From Trichormus sp. NMC-1 (GTDB taxonomy: Bacteria > Cyanobacteriota > Cyanobacteriia > Cyanobacteriales > Nostocaceae): a DNA stretch of 64,000 bases. The stretch lies in contig NZ_LZQD01000007.1 in NCBI RefSeq assembly GCF_001858025.1, forward strand, positions 1 to 64,000, read 5' to 3'. Numbering within the stretch: the first letter of the stretch is position 1; each line of letters starts with the position of its first letter. The translations under genes and the position numbers were made by a program. Positions 27,751-37,417 of the stretch are shown in pieces. Below the pieces are notes generated by a model. That model had not been told where the DNA came from. It ran no database searches and saw only the letters and a list, made by a program, of their open reading frames with translations.

Positions 27751-28065
27751 GAATTATAAAAACTCCTAATAGTATCAGTCAAATTCAGTAAAACCAATTT
27801 TTGAATTATTCAGCCATATCGTCGTCTGGATGAATTTATATCATTGATGATTTTCGCAATAAAAACAAGCAATACAAGGATATAAAAACTGTTTATTTTT
27901 TCTATTTATCTGTCTACCTAAAGATATATATCAGTGTTTAGTAAAGTTTAGGGAAAATCTAAACGCTAGTAAACAAGATACAACAAGATCCCCGACTTCT
28001 TGAAGAAGTCGGGGATCTGAACCTTGAGCTATACTTATATAAGTCGAGAAAGGGTAATTTAGTAA
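27751..28065. promoter_or_regulatory. Divergent promoter region between kdpA and the histidine kinase gene
   Basis: The 315 bases between divergent genes should hold both promoters. Bases 27986-28018 form a perfect 33-base palindrome (16-base arms, one-base centre, AGATCCCCGACTTCTT and complement). This is a dispersed repeat common in Nostoc and can form a stem-loop or terminator-like hairpin in a transcript of the kinase gene. No other gene was seen. Confidence 0.55.
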
Positions 28066-29175
28066 ATGGCATATTTTAAAAATAAATTAATAAACAATAA
28101 TTTACGCATTAGTAAAATATTACTGATTGTGACTATATTTATCTTTCTAGCAGTTTTAGAATATTCCACCCCAAAAGACTATGTTTTTGGATATCTTTAC
28201 AGTGGAGCAATTTTATTAGTCAATTCTTGGTTTGGGGGAATGGCAACAATAAGTGCAACATTTATTGCTGTTTTTCTAACTATGTTAAATGCCTGGATAC
28301 CTGGAGGTGAAGTAATTCGGGCTTCTACTGTTGCTAGTCGAGTAATTGCCGCAATAGCTTTGATAGTCACCGGATTTTTAAGTCAGCGATTAAGAAAATC
28401 TCAAAAAGCCATTGCCCTTACTCAAACTAAACTCGAATCTCAAGCGCAATTAGTGAGACTGCGAGAAGATTTTGCTTCCACACTTACCCATGATTTAAAA
28501 ACACCGCTTTTAGGAGCAATTGAAACTATTAAAGCTTTTCAACAAGAAAAATTTGGTGCTGTTTTACCAACTCAACAGAAAGTTTTAGCAACAATGGCAC
28601 GCAGTCATGAAACTTCTTTAGATTTATTAGAAACTTTGTTAGATGTTTATCGCAATGATATTGAAGGCTTAAAACTGGATTTAGCTCCTGTGGATTTAAG
28701 TATCCTAGCAGAAACAGCAACGGCTACTTTAATTGAATTAGCGGCAAATCGTCGGATTCATCTATCATTAAACTATGGTAACTCTGATTGGAAGCGATCG
28801 CTCTGGGTTAATGGTGATGCTTTGCAACTGCAACGAGTTTTTAGCAATTTGATCATTAATGCTATTAACCATTCTCGACGCGGTGATCATGTTGAAATAG
28901 TTTTAGAACCTCAAACTTCCTATCAAGTTGTGAAGATTTTAGATACAGGTGCAGGTATCCAACCTGAACAATTTTCCCACTTATTTGAAAGATTTTACCA
29001 AGGAAATAGCTATAGTGGTGGGCTTTCCCAACGTCAAGCTAAAGGTTCGGGATTAGGACTTTATTTATCTCGACAAATTATTGAAGCTCATCAGGGTATA
29101 ATATGGGCAGAAAACAGAGTTCCCAATGGCGCTATTTTTGCTTTCAAGCTCCCCGTTTTACCATTTAAGTCTTAA
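28066..29175 (+). CDS. Membrane histidine kinase of the kdp island
   Basis: A 369-residue HisKA-type sensor kinase. The N-terminal about 110 residues hold four predicted membrane spans (ILLIVTIFIFLAVLEYS, YLYSGAILLVNSWF and so on) with short loops and no large sensor domain. The H-box is STLTHDLKTPLLGAIE, with the phospho-acceptor His in HDLKTP. N-box LQRVFSNLIINAINHS, then DTGAGIQ and GSGLGLYLSRQI (G boxes), are complete. It lies between the two kdp operons and overlaps no gene; the response regulator begins 11 bases downstream. It could supply the kinase missing from the short KdpD. Confidence 0.93.
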   Translation: MAYFKNKLINNNLRISKILLIVTIFIFLAVLEYSTPKDYVFGYLYSGAILLVNSWFGGMATISATFIAVFLTMLNAWIPGGEVIRASTVASRVIAAIALIVTGFLSQRLRKSQKAIALTQTKLESQAQLVRLREDFASTLTHDLKTPLLGAIETIKAFQQEKFGAVLPTQQKVLATMARSHETSLDLLETLLDVYRNDIEGLKLDLAPVDLSILAETATATLIELAANRRIHLSLNYGNSDWKRSLWVNGDALQLQRVFSNLIINAINHSRRGDHVEIVLEPQTSYQVVKILDTGAGIQPEQFSHLFERFYQGNSYSGGLSQRQAKGSGLGLYLSRQIIEAHQGIIWAENRVPNGAIFAFKLPVLPFKS

Positions 29176-29185
29176 ATAATATCAG

Positions 29186-29857
29186 ATGTCTTCTACCCCT
29201 ATAAAAATCCTCCTCGTAGAGGATGATGAACTTTTCCGTTTAGGTTTGCGTGTGCGATTGCAGCAGGAAACTGGTTTGGAGATTATTGCTGAAGCGGAAG
29301 ATGGTGAAACAGCCATTGAGTTAGTCAACCAGCATTCTCTCGATATCGTTCTTTTAGATGTAGGATTACCAGGAATTGGGGGAATTGAAGCCTGTTACGA
29401 AATTAAACAAAAATATCCTAATTTGCCAGTTTTAATCCTCACTTCCCATGCTGAAAAATCCCTGATTGCGCGGTTAATTGCAGCGGGCGCTCAAGGCTAT
29501 TGTCTCAAAGGAATTATCGCGGAAAAATTGGTTTTAGCTCTCCGTTCTGTAGCTGCTGGAGCATCTTGGTGGGATGAAACTGCAACTAAAGAAATTCGTT
29601 CTTCTTTTGCTTTTGATTCATCCCAGAGTCGTTCAGAAAACATTTTAAAAGCCTCCAATCCTCTTACCCACCGAGAAGAGGAAATTCTCAAACTTCTAGC
29701 CGCCGGCAAAACCAATCATCAAATAGCTGAAACTCTTTACATTACAGATGGTACTGTCAGAGTTCATGTTCATGCAATCCTGCATAAGTTGGGAGTCGGT
29801 AATCGTCAAAGTGCTGTTGTTGTAGCTTTACAAAAACAGTTAATTAATCCCTTGTAA
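29186..29857 (+). CDS. NarL/LuxR-type response regulator
   Basis: A 223-residue two-domain regulator. The receiver domain has the acidic pocket VEDDE and phospho-acceptor Asp in DIVLLDVGLPG, plus the conserved Lys in YCLKG. The C-terminal HTH (about 155-215: NPLTHREEEILKLLAAGKTNHQIAETLYITDGTVRVHVHAILHKL) is of the LuxR/NarL class. It follows the kinase by 11 bases and almost certainly forms a two-component pair with it. Classical KdpE is OmpR-type, so this is a different lineage of regulator at a kdp locus. Targets are presumably the kdp promoters. Confidence 0.95.
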   Translation: MSSTPIKILLVEDDELFRLGLRVRLQQETGLEIIAEAEDGETAIELVNQHSLDIVLLDVGLPGIGGIEACYEIKQKYPNLPVLILTSHAEKSLIARLIAAGAQGYCLKGIIAEKLVLALRSVAAGASWWDETATKEIRSSFAFDSSQSRSENILKASNPLTHREEEILKLLAAGKTNHQIAETLYITDGTVRVHVHAILHKLGVGNRQSAVVVALQKQLINPL

Positions 29858-30377
29858 CTGAAATAGTCTTTAATTACGATTTACGAATTATTTTAATTCA
29901 ACCCTGCGCTACTAGACTTTTACAGCTTTAATCTGCCAATATGTCCTGGCATAACTCTGGCATAACTAATTATATTCACCAAAACTCGAAAATATAGAAT
30001 ATAATCATCAGCTAATCTCGGTTATATTTGGCATGAGATATGTAAAAGGGTGTAATCTTATACTAGAAATCAGTAATAGTGTAAAAAAGTTATCATTGGT
30101 TTCTATATCTTGAGAGGCAGGAACGATAATGTGTTGTATAAATATAGGAATCCTATAGATAATGCTAACTAGCGAAAAAATGAATAAGAGTAAGATTGAA
30201 ATATTTTTAACATCAACTTCAACAAACATCTAGAAAATAGTAAATTCAGATTTACTCTCTTGAGGTGATTCAGAGCAATCACCCAATTCTTAACCATCAA
30301 ATTTACGAGTAATTCATTCATCTGTTATCTCTAAGTATTGACAGGCTAAAACTTCAGTTTAATTGAGTACAAACTAA
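29858..30377. other. Long spacer upstream of the second kdpA
   Basis: The 520 AT-rich bases likely hold the kdpA promoter. No riboswitch core, RNA gene or palindrome was recognised. A minus-strand 73-codon frame (30008-30229) is not convincing. The spacer could hold binding sites for the response regulator. Confidence 0.35.
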
Positions 30378-32063
30378 ATGGGACAAGGTTTTTTACAAAT
30401 TGCGTTAACGCTGTGTATCGTCATATTCATTACTCCCAAATTGGGACAATACATAGCCAGTGTATTTTTAGGAGAAAGCACAATACTTGATCCTATGATG
30501 AACCCAATAGAGAAAATTCTCTATATACTAGGGGGTGTCCGCAGAAAAGATGAAATGACAGGTTGGCAGTATATCCGGGCAGTAATATGCACCAATCTAG
30601 TCATGGGTATTTCTGTATATTTACTAATTTCTTTTCAGAGACTTTTACCCTGGAATCCTAACGGCTTTGGGGCGATGAAATGGGATACCTTACTGCACAC
30701 TACTATTTCTTTTCTGACTAATACTGACCAGCAACACTACATAGGAGAAACAAGCTTAAGCTATTTTAGCCAATCTGCTGCTTTAGGTTTTTTAATGTTC
30801 ACCTCAGCAGCCACAGGTTTAGCGGTAGGAATTGCTTTTATTCGTGGGTTGACAGGGAGAAAGTTAGGGAATTTTTATGTGGATCTCACTCGTGCAATTA
30901 CGCGCATCTTACTACCTCTTTCCATTATCGGTGCGATCGCACTCATTATCTTAGGTGTACCGCAAACATTAAAAGAGACTCTAGTTCTCCAAACCTTAGA
31001 GGGAGGAACTCAGTATATACCTAGAGGACCGGTTGCTTCCTTTGAAATCATCAAAATGTTAGGTGACAACGGCGGCGGTTTTTTTGGTGCTAACTCCGCC
31101 CACCCCTTTGAAAATCCTAATGGTGCTTCTAACTTAATAGAAATTATCGCCATGATTTCTATCCCCACATCCTTAATTTACACCTACGGCATATTCGCCA
31201 ATAACCTCAAACAAGCTTGGTTACTATTTTGGATGGTGTTTATTATCTTTGTAATTCTAATTTGGGTGACTACCGTTGGCGAACTGCAAGGAAATCCCAT
31301 CATTAACAAAAACCTGGGGGTAGAACTACCGAACTTAGAAGGTAAAGAACAGCGATTTGGCTGGGCAGAAACTGCATTATGGGCAGTCACAACTACTGCT
31401 ACCATGTGCGGTGCTATCAACGGGATGCACGATTCCCTCATGCCTCAAGGAATATTTTCCACCTTATTCAACTTATTTATACAAATCATTTGGGGAGGAC
31501 AGGGAATAGGCACAGCATACTTATTTATTTACCTAATTCTGACCATGTTTATCACCGGGTTAATGGTAGGACGCACCCCGGAATTTTTTGGGCGCAAAAT
31601 AGAAAAACGGGAAATCTTTCTGGCCAGTGTAGTGCTGCTGATTCACCCGGTTATAGTTTTGCTTCCTAGTGCGATAGCTCTAGCCTATCCTATCTCCCTA
31701 GCAGGAATCAGCAACCCAGGCTTTCATGGTATTTCTCAAGTAGTTTATGAATACGCTTCAGCCTCAGCAAATAATGGTTCTGGCTTGGAGGGGTTAAAGG
31801 ACAACAGTCTCTGGTGGAACTTGAGTACCAGTTTTAGCATTTTAGTAGGGCGTTACATTCCCATTATTGCCATCCTCCTCTTGGCTGATAGTATGTCTCG
31901 CAAACCGAAACAACCAGAAACCCGTGCTACCCTCAGAACCGATTCTCTCCTATTTACAACTGTCACCGCCGGCGTAACCATCATTTTAGGACTACTGACT
32001 TTCTTCCCAGTTTTAGCTTTAGGCCCCATAGCCGAAGGTTTTAAATTAGCTTCGGGAAGTTAG
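30378..32063 (+). CDS. kdpA: K+-transporting ATPase subunit KdpA, second copy
   Basis: A 561-residue KdpA, with the same span pattern and motifs as the first copy: [87 protein letters not shown]. It differs at many scattered positions, so it is an old paralogue rather than a recent duplication. It begins the plus-strand operon kdpA-kdpB-kdpC. The 185-base spacer to kdpB is filled with tandem repeats. Two kdp operons are known in Anabaena sp. L-31, so this matches. Confidence 0.95.
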   Translation: MGQGFLQIALTLCIVIFITPKLGQYIASVFLGESTILDPMMNPIEKILYILGGVRRKDEMTGWQYIRAVICTNLVMGISVYLLISFQRLLPWNPNGFGAMKWDTLLHTTISFLTNTDQQHYIGETSLSYFSQSAALGFLMFTSAATGLAVGIAFIRGLTGRKLGNFYVDLTRAITRILLPLSIIGAIALIILGVPQTLKETLVLQTLEGGTQYIPRGPVASFEIIKMLGDNGGGFFGANSAHPFENPNGASNLIEIIAMISIPTSLIYTYGIFANNLKQAWLLFWMVFIIFVILIWVTTVGELQGNPIINKNLGVELPNLEGKEQRFGWAETALWAVTTTATMCGAINGMHDSLMPQGIFSTLFNLFIQIIWGGQGIGTAYLFIYLILTMFITGLMVGRTPEFFGRKIEKREIFLASVVLLIHPVIVLLPSAIALAYPISLAGISNPGFHGISQVVYEYASASANNGSGLEGLKDNSLWWNLSTSFSILVGRYIPIIAILLLADSMSRKPKQPETRATLRTDSLLFTTVTAGVTIILGLLTFFPVLALGPIAEGFKLASGS

Positions 32064-32248
32064 GGGACGGGGAGATGGGGACGCGGGGACGCGGGGACGC
32101 GAGGACGCGGAGACGCGGAGAAAATGAAGAATAACTTAATTACCTATTCCCAATCACCAATGACCAATGACCAATGACCAATGACCAATCACCAATGACC
32201 AATGACCAATCACTAATCACCAATCACTAATCACCAATTACCAAATAT
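32064..32248. repeat. Tandem heptamer repeats between kdpA and kdpB (second copy)
   Basis: First, a G-rich array of GGGACGC/GGAGACGC-type units at about 32082-32122. Second, an array of AATGACC/AATCACC heptamers at about 32157-32246. The second is the reverse-complement family of the 62251-62677 arrays. This spacer separates two genes of one operon, so it would be transcribed. Confidence 0.85.
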
Positions 32249-34354
32249 ATGAATCCAGCTGCAACTACCCCAAAACCTAAATCTTCCCGTCCTCGTCCTA
32301 GCGATCGCCGTCAAAAACGCCAAAAAAAACGGATAAGTACCCAGGGACTATACACTAGGGCAATTAGAGATACCTTTGTCAAGCTACATCCCAAATATGC
32401 AATTAAAAATCCCGTCATGTTTGTGGTCTGGTTGGGAACAATCATCACTCTAGCTGCAACGATATATCCCCCACTATTTGGGATAGTTAACCAGAAAAAC
32501 CCGGCACTTTTCAACGGCTTGATCACAATAATTTTGTTCTTCACGATTGTGTTTGCCAATTTTGCCGAAGCTGTAGCCGAAGGACGCGGTAAAGCCCAAG
32601 CCGATGCTTTACGATCAACAAAATCAGAAACCATCGCCAAAAAAATCGTCGTCGATGGCACAATCACAGAAGTCTCTTCTACCAGCCTGAAACAAGGTGA
32701 TACTGTCTACGTCGTAGCAGGTGATATCATCCCTGCTGATGGTGAAGTGATTTTGGGTGTTGCTTCAGTAGATGAATCAGCAATTACTGGGGAATCTGCA
32801 CCAGTTCTCAAGGAATCAGGTTCAGATGTTGCCAGTTCCGTTACTGGTGGTACTCGCATCATCTCCGATGAATTAATTATCCGCATCACCGCTGACCCCG
32901 GTAAAGGCTTTATTGACCGGATGATCGCCTTAGTCGAAGGTGCAGAACGCCGCAAAACACCCAATGAAATAGCCTTGACGGTACTGCTGGCAGTTCTCAG
33001 CCTCGTATTTTTATTTGTGGTCGCCACAATACCTGCCTTCGCTTATTATGTGAACAGTCCAGTCAGCATACCCACACTCATTGCCCTTTTAGTCGCCCTG
33101 ATTCCCACTACCATTGGCGCTTTACTCAGCGCTATTGGCATCGCAGGTATGGATCGCGTCGCCCAATTTAACGTTATTGCTACTTCCGGAAGGGCAGTGG
33201 AAGCCTGTGGAGATATTAATACTCTTATACTAGATAAAACAGGTACAATCACTATCGGCAACCGTCTCGCTGAAGCTTTTATCCCCATTAACGGGCATAC
33301 AATGGACGAAATTGCCAATATCGCCTTAGCCGCTAGTATATTGGACGATACTCCAGAAGGTAAATCTATCATCCGACTAGCAGAAAGGTTAGGCGCAAAG
33401 TTTGACTTAGACCGCAAAAAATCACAAGGAGTAGAATTTTCCGCCAAAACCCGCATGAGTGGCACTAATTTACCTGGCGGGAGGGAAGTCAGAAAAGGCT
33501 CAGTTGGTGCAATTAAAGGGTTTGTCGCTTCCCGCAATGGACGCGTAGCCCCAGAATTAGATACCGCTTACGAACAAGTTTCCCACCAAGGAGGTACACC
33601 CCTAGCAATTTGCCTAGATAATGAAATTTACGGTGTTATTTATCTCAAAGATATTGTCAAACCTGGTATCCGCGAACGATTTGACCAAGTGCGGCGAATG
33701 GGAGTGCGTACCGTGATGCTCACTGGAGACAACCACATTACTGCTGCTGTCATTGCTAAAGAGGCTGGAGTCGATGAATTCATAGCCGAAGCCACACCAG
33801 AAGAGAAAATCAGCGTCATTCAACGGGAGCAAGCTGAGGGTAAACTGGTGGCGATGACGGGAGACGGGACTAATGATGCTCCCGCCTTAGCACAAGCTAA
33901 TGTAGGCATAGCCATGAATACAGGCACTCAAGCCGCCAAAGAAGCAGCTAATATGGTGGATTTGGACTCTGACCCCACAAAATTGATTGATATCATTACT
34001 ATTGGTAAACAATTGTTGATTACTCGTGGGGCTTTAACGACATTTTCTATCGCTAATGATATTGCTAAATATTTTGCCATCATCCCAGTAATTTTTACGG
34101 CTGCTAATCTAGAAAGCTTGAATATTATGAGGTTAACCAGTGCTAATTCGGCAGTACTGTCGGCACTGATTTATAACGCTTTAATTATTCCGGCTTTGAT
34201 TCCTTTGGCATTAAAGGGTGTAAAATTTAGACCTTTAACAGCTAATCAACTTCTGCAACGCAATATCTTAATTTATGGATTAGGTGGTGTGATTGCTCCA
34301 TTTATTGCTATTAAATTATTAGATATGCTAATTACATTGGTAGGATTAGCTTAA
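32249..34354 (+). CDS. kdpB: K+-transporting P-type ATPase, KdpB, second copy
   Basis: A 701-residue KdpB with the phosphorylation motif [37 protein letters not shown] and [20 protein letters not shown]. The N-terminal about 25 residues (KPKSSRPRPSDRRQKRQKKR) are a basic tail longer than in the first copy. It pairs with the upstream kdpA and downstream kdpC. Confidence 0.95.
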   Translation: MNPAATTPKPKSSRPRPSDRRQKRQKKRISTQGLYTRAIRDTFVKLHPKYAIKNPVMFVVWLGTIITLAATIYPPLFGIVNQKNPALFNGLITIILFFTIVFANFAEAVAEGRGKAQADALRSTKSETIAKKIVVDGTITEVSSTSLKQGDTVYVVAGDIIPADGEVILGVASVDESAITGESAPVLKESGSDVASSVTGGTRIISDELIIRITADPGKGFIDRMIALVEGAERRKTPNEIALTVLLAVLSLVFLFVVATIPAFAYYVNSPVSIPTLIALLVALIPTTIGALLSAIGIAGMDRVAQFNVIATSGRAVEACGDINTLILDKTGTITIGNRLAEAFIPINGHTMDEIANIALAASILDDTPEGKSIIRLAERLGAKFDLDRKKSQGVEFSAKTRMSGTNLPGGREVRKGSVGAIKGFVASRNGRVAPELDTAYEQVSHQGGTPLAICLDNEIYGVIYLKDIVKPGIRERFDQVRRMGVRTVMLTGDNHITAAVIAKEAGVDEFIAEATPEEKISVIQREQAEGKLVAMTGDGTNDAPALAQANVGIAMNTGTQAAKEAANMVDLDSDPTKLIDIITIGKQLLITRGALTTFSIANDIAKYFAIIPVIFTAANLESLNIMRLTSANSAVLSALIYNALIIPALIPLALKGVKFRPLTANQLLQRNILIYGLGGVIAPFIAIKLLDMLITLVGLA

Positions 34355-34432
34355 ATACAGCAGGAATTGAAGAAGAGATAGGAGACACGGAGAACCTTTT
34401 AAATCGCGATTCAAATCCTACTATCCAGATCC

Positions 34433-34459
34433 CAAATCTAAAATCTAAAATCTAAAATT
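34433..34459. repeat. AAATCTA heptamer run between kdpB and kdpC
   Basis: Three to four tandem copies of AAATCTA just before kdpC. The same heptamer family is present in the P6b region of the tRNA-Leu intron (about 55680-55720) and in the spacer near 56755-56790. The whole 110-base kdpB-kdpC spacer lacks a KdpF/G gene. Confidence 0.75.
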
Positions 34460-34464
34460 CAATT

Positions 34465-35067
34465 ATGGTATTTATTCAAGAAGCTATCCGAGCCATACGG
34501 ATGACTCTGTTGCTTTGGTTATTGACAGCAATTATCTATCCTCTGATCATCCTGGGAATGGGTCAGTTTGCTTTCCCATTTTCCGCCAACGGTAGCATTA
34601 TGTTAAACATTGATAATCAACCCATTGGTTCGGCTGTGATTGGTCAACTTTTTACATCAGAACGATATTTTCAGGGTCGTCCTAGTGCAGTGAGATATAG
34701 TCAAGGCAGGAAAGCCAAGCCAACGGGTATATCTGGAGCTAGTAATCTCGCTCCTAGTAATCCAGATCTGATTAATAGGATTCGGGAGCAAGCAACTCAA
34801 TTCCAAGATGAGAATATACAACCACTGGCTGATTTAATTTACACATCTGGTTCTGGTTTAGATCCCCATATTTCCTTGAAAGCAGCGCGACAGCAGTTAG
34901 CAAGAGTAGCACGGGCCAGAGGTATCAAAGAAGATGAAATAATACCTTCAATTAACAAGTATACTGATGGCAGGTTTTTAGGAATATTTGGTGAACCTGG
35001 AGTAAATATTTTACGTTTAAATTATGCTCTTGATTTACAAGATGTGAACCGTAAGCAAAATCAATAA
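34465..35067 (+). CDS. kdpC: K+-transporting ATPase subunit KdpC, second copy
   Basis: A 200-residue KdpC. It has one span (LLWLLTAIIYPLIILGMGQFAF) and the conserved SGASNLAPSNPD, ADLIYTSGSGLDPHIS, ARQQLARVARARGI and DGRFLGIFGEPGVNILRLN. The translation lacks the kdpF-like partner, which in the minus-strand operon lies between kdpB and kdpC. It is the last gene of the plus-strand operon. Confidence 0.95.
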   Translation: MVFIQEAIRAIRMTLLLWLLTAIIYPLIILGMGQFAFPFSANGSIMLNIDNQPIGSAVIGQLFTSERYFQGRPSAVRYSQGRKAKPTGISGASNLAPSNPDLINRIREQATQFQDENIQPLADLIYTSGSGLDPHISLKAARQQLARVARARGIKEDEIIPSINKYTDGRFLGIFGEPGVNILRLNYALDLQDVNRKQNQ

Positions 35068-35370
35068 TTCGTCCCATTTCTTTGTGAGCCAGCGCCGAAT
35101 TTTTTGATCTTTTATCTAATTTGGTGCATCTACCCGAAAATCTCTGTAATTACCGCGTATAACCTACAAGATGTTCAAAATTTCGCAATAAATAATTGCT
35201 ACAGCACTTGCCAGTATTCTAAAGATATTTATTGATAAAAACCTGAGACACAAACAGACTTTCAACTCTGTCACCTGCCATAACTTTGTGATCTAGTGAG
35301 TTTCTGGTTTTGACATCGGCAATAGTTATGAATTAAACTACTCTTGCAATCAAAATCAAAATCTCTACCA
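35068..35370. other. Spacer between kdpC and anmK
   Basis: 303 bases with no gene, repeat or strong hairpin recognised. It presumably holds the kdp operon terminator and the anmK promoter. Confidence 0.3.
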
Positions 35371-36546
35371 ATGCACCCGACTCGCGTTATCGGCTTAATG
35401 AGTGGCACATCCGTAGATGGCATAGATACCGCGTTGGTAGAGATTTGTGGCACAGATTTGGATCTAAAAGTTCAATTACTAGCCGGGGAAACCTATCCCT
35501 ACCCCAGCCAACTCAGAGAACGCATTTTAGCAATTTGCGCTGGTGCGGCCATCTCAATGGCAGAATTAGCAGAAATAGATGATGCGATCGCTCTAGCTTT
35601 TTCCCAAGCCGCCCAAAATATTCAAATTGGTCATCCACCAGCTACCTTAATCGGCTCCCACGGTCAAACAGTTTACCATCGACCACCGCAAATAAAAGGG
35701 GAGAAAACTTCTCTCCCTCTCTCTTTGGGCTATAGTTTGCAACTTGGTCGGGGTGCTTTAATTTCACGCCTTACAGGTATTACTACTATCAGTAATTTTC
35801 GTGTGGCTGATATTGCGGCTGGTGGTCATGGTGCGCCTCTTGTTCCTAGAGTCGATGCCTATTTACTCAGTCATCCACAAGAAGGGCGTTGTATTCAAAA
35901 TATTGGTGGTATTGGTAATGTTGCTTATCTACCTGCTCGGTGTGACAACTGGCTTTCTCAAATTCTTGGTTGGGATACAGGCCCAGGAAATAGTTTGTTG
36001 GATCTAGCTGTGCAACATTTTACAGATGGTGCTAAAAGCTACGATGAAAACGGAACTTGGGCAGCTAGTGGTACTCCCTACCAACCATTAGTAGAAAAAT
36101 GGCTCAGTCAAGATTATTTTCATTTACCACCACCTAAATCTACCGGACGAGAGTTATTTGGTGTCACTTACTTCAATAATTGTTTACAGGATGCCCAAGT
36201 CTACCAACTCAGCCCCGCAGATGTGTTGGCGACAATCACAGAACTGACAGCAGCTTCAATTGTTCACAGTTATCGAACCTTTTTACCACAAATGCCACAA
36301 AGAGTATTAATATGTGGCGGTGGTAGTCGAAATCTTTACTTAAAACATCGGTTAGAGTTGTTATTGGCATCAATTCCAGTTTTAACTACAGATGATGTCG
36401 GCTTAAGTGCGGCTTTTAAAGAAGCGATCGCCTTCGCCGTCTTAGCATACTGGCGAAAACTAGGTATTCCTGGTAACTTACCCGCTGCAACTGGAGCGAA
36501 ACAAGAAGTGCTTTTAGGAGAAGTTCATAGTCATAGTACTGCCTGA
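35371..36546 (+). CDS. anmK: Anhydro-N-acetylmuramic acid kinase AnmK
   Basis: About 391 residues from ATG 35371 ([25 protein letters not shown]), chosen over a longer TTG frame because the family starts at this motif. AnmK phosphorylates and cleaves 1,6-anhydro-N-acetylmuramic acid, recycling cell-wall fragments. Visible features are the N-terminal [15 protein letters not shown] nucleotide motif, the [12 protein letters not shown] substrate region, [36 protein letters not shown] (catalytic loop Asp), [14 protein letters not shown] and the C-terminal [18 protein letters not shown]. Confidence 0.95.
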   Translation: MHPTRVIGLMSGTSVDGIDTALVEICGTDLDLKVQLLAGETYPYPSQLRERILAICAGAAISMAELAEIDDAIALAFSQAAQNIQIGHPPATLIGSHGQTVYHRPPQIKGEKTSLPLSLGYSLQLGRGALISRLTGITTISNFRVADIAAGGHGAPLVPRVDAYLLSHPQEGRCIQNIGGIGNVAYLPARCDNWLSQILGWDTGPGNSLLDLAVQHFTDGAKSYDENGTWAASGTPYQPLVEKWLSQDYFHLPPPKSTGRELFGVTYFNNCLQDAQVYQLSPADVLATITELTAASIVHSYRTFLPQMPQRVLICGGGSRNLYLKHRLELLLASIPVLTTDDVGLSAAFKEAIAFAVLAYWRKLGIPGNLPAATGAKQEVLLGEVHSHSTA

Positions 36547-36636
36547 AAAATATCTTTTGCTGATTTATCCTTAAGAGACTATGTTATATATATATATCTA
36601 TTTTTACGTATTGGTTCAAAACAAGGACTATATTCG

Positions 36637-37083
36637 GTGACGCACACTTTTTTATTAGAACCAGGACGCTGGATCATGCAAGGAAGTTGGTTAGAACGTA
36701 ATGGTATGCCAATCAGCTTTAAGGGCATGACTTTAGTAGTTTGGAATCGTGACAACTGGTTTTCTATGGCCACAAAGTTGGTATTTCCAGGCAGCGATCG
36801 CTCAGAAATATCTTGCCAATATAAAGGAAGACTGCATGATGGCGATCGTCAATATACTTTTTTACTCCAGCACAATCTTTTAGGACAGGTTGAAGGTGAA
36901 GGTTGGATTTGTCCAGATACGATCGTACAGCGTTACTGGGTATTGGGCGATCGTGAACGTCGTAGCGGTTTTGAAACCTTACACCAGGTTTCAGATGATC
37001 ATTACTATCTGACTAGCGGTATCCTCGCCGGTCATTTTTTAACCAGTACAATGGAAGCAAGCCTGGCGCGTCAGCCTACATAG
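36637..37083 (+). CDS. Conserved hypothetical protein
   Basis: A 148-residue soluble protein from GTG 36637. The pattern is mixed beta: HTFLLEPGRWIMQGSWLERNGMPISFKGMTLVVWNRDNWFSMATKLVFPG, then ISCQYKGRLHDGDRQYTFLLQHNLLGQVEGEGWICPDTIVQRYWVLGDRERRSGFETLHQ. It resembles a small lipocalin- or FABP-like beta barrel by alternation, but no family was recognised with certainty. It has no signal peptide. It lies between anmK and a Ser/Thr kinase gene on the same strand, 90 bases after anmK. Confidence 0.6.
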   Translation: MTHTFLLEPGRWIMQGSWLERNGMPISFKGMTLVVWNRDNWFSMATKLVFPGSDRSEISCQYKGRLHDGDRQYTFLLQHNLLGQVEGEGWICPDTIVQRYWVLGDRERRSGFETLHQVSDDHYYLTSGILAGHFLTSTMEASLARQPT

Positions 37084-37417
37084 GGAACCATTACCTGAAA
37101 AAGTGAATCTTGTCTGTTTTTAGTTAATTAAAATTAACTCACAGGACTTCAGAATCTCCAGTCTTTGAATTTACCCATAGAAAAGTCAAAAAAAGACAAT
37201 TGCACAAGAGATTAGACATTTAGTTTCTATGTAATCAGCTGATAGAGCAACAAAAAATTATTGACAACCTTCAAAATTATATGTGTGAATATACTTAAAT
37301 AGCCGGATAATTCTATTAACACCCTACTGGTTTTTAACTCAAATCAAGAAAAATGCAAAAATTAGACCCTTATTAAGGTTTAATCCACGATTGTTGAACA
37401 TTGGAGTCGAATTATCT
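37084..37417. other. Spacer upstream of the first Ser/Thr kinase gene
   Basis: 334 bases, AT-rich, with nothing recognised. It should hold the kinase promoter. Confidence 0.3.

Noticed and set aside
30008-30229. A 73-residue hydrophobic protein on the minus strand upstream of the second kdpA
   Set aside because: No ribosome binding site, no convincing composition, and it lies in a promoter spacer. AT-rich DNA readily gives such frames.
27751-30377. A c-di-AMP (ydaO-type) riboswitch before the kdp genes
   Set aside because: The conserved core was looked for in both spacers and not seen.
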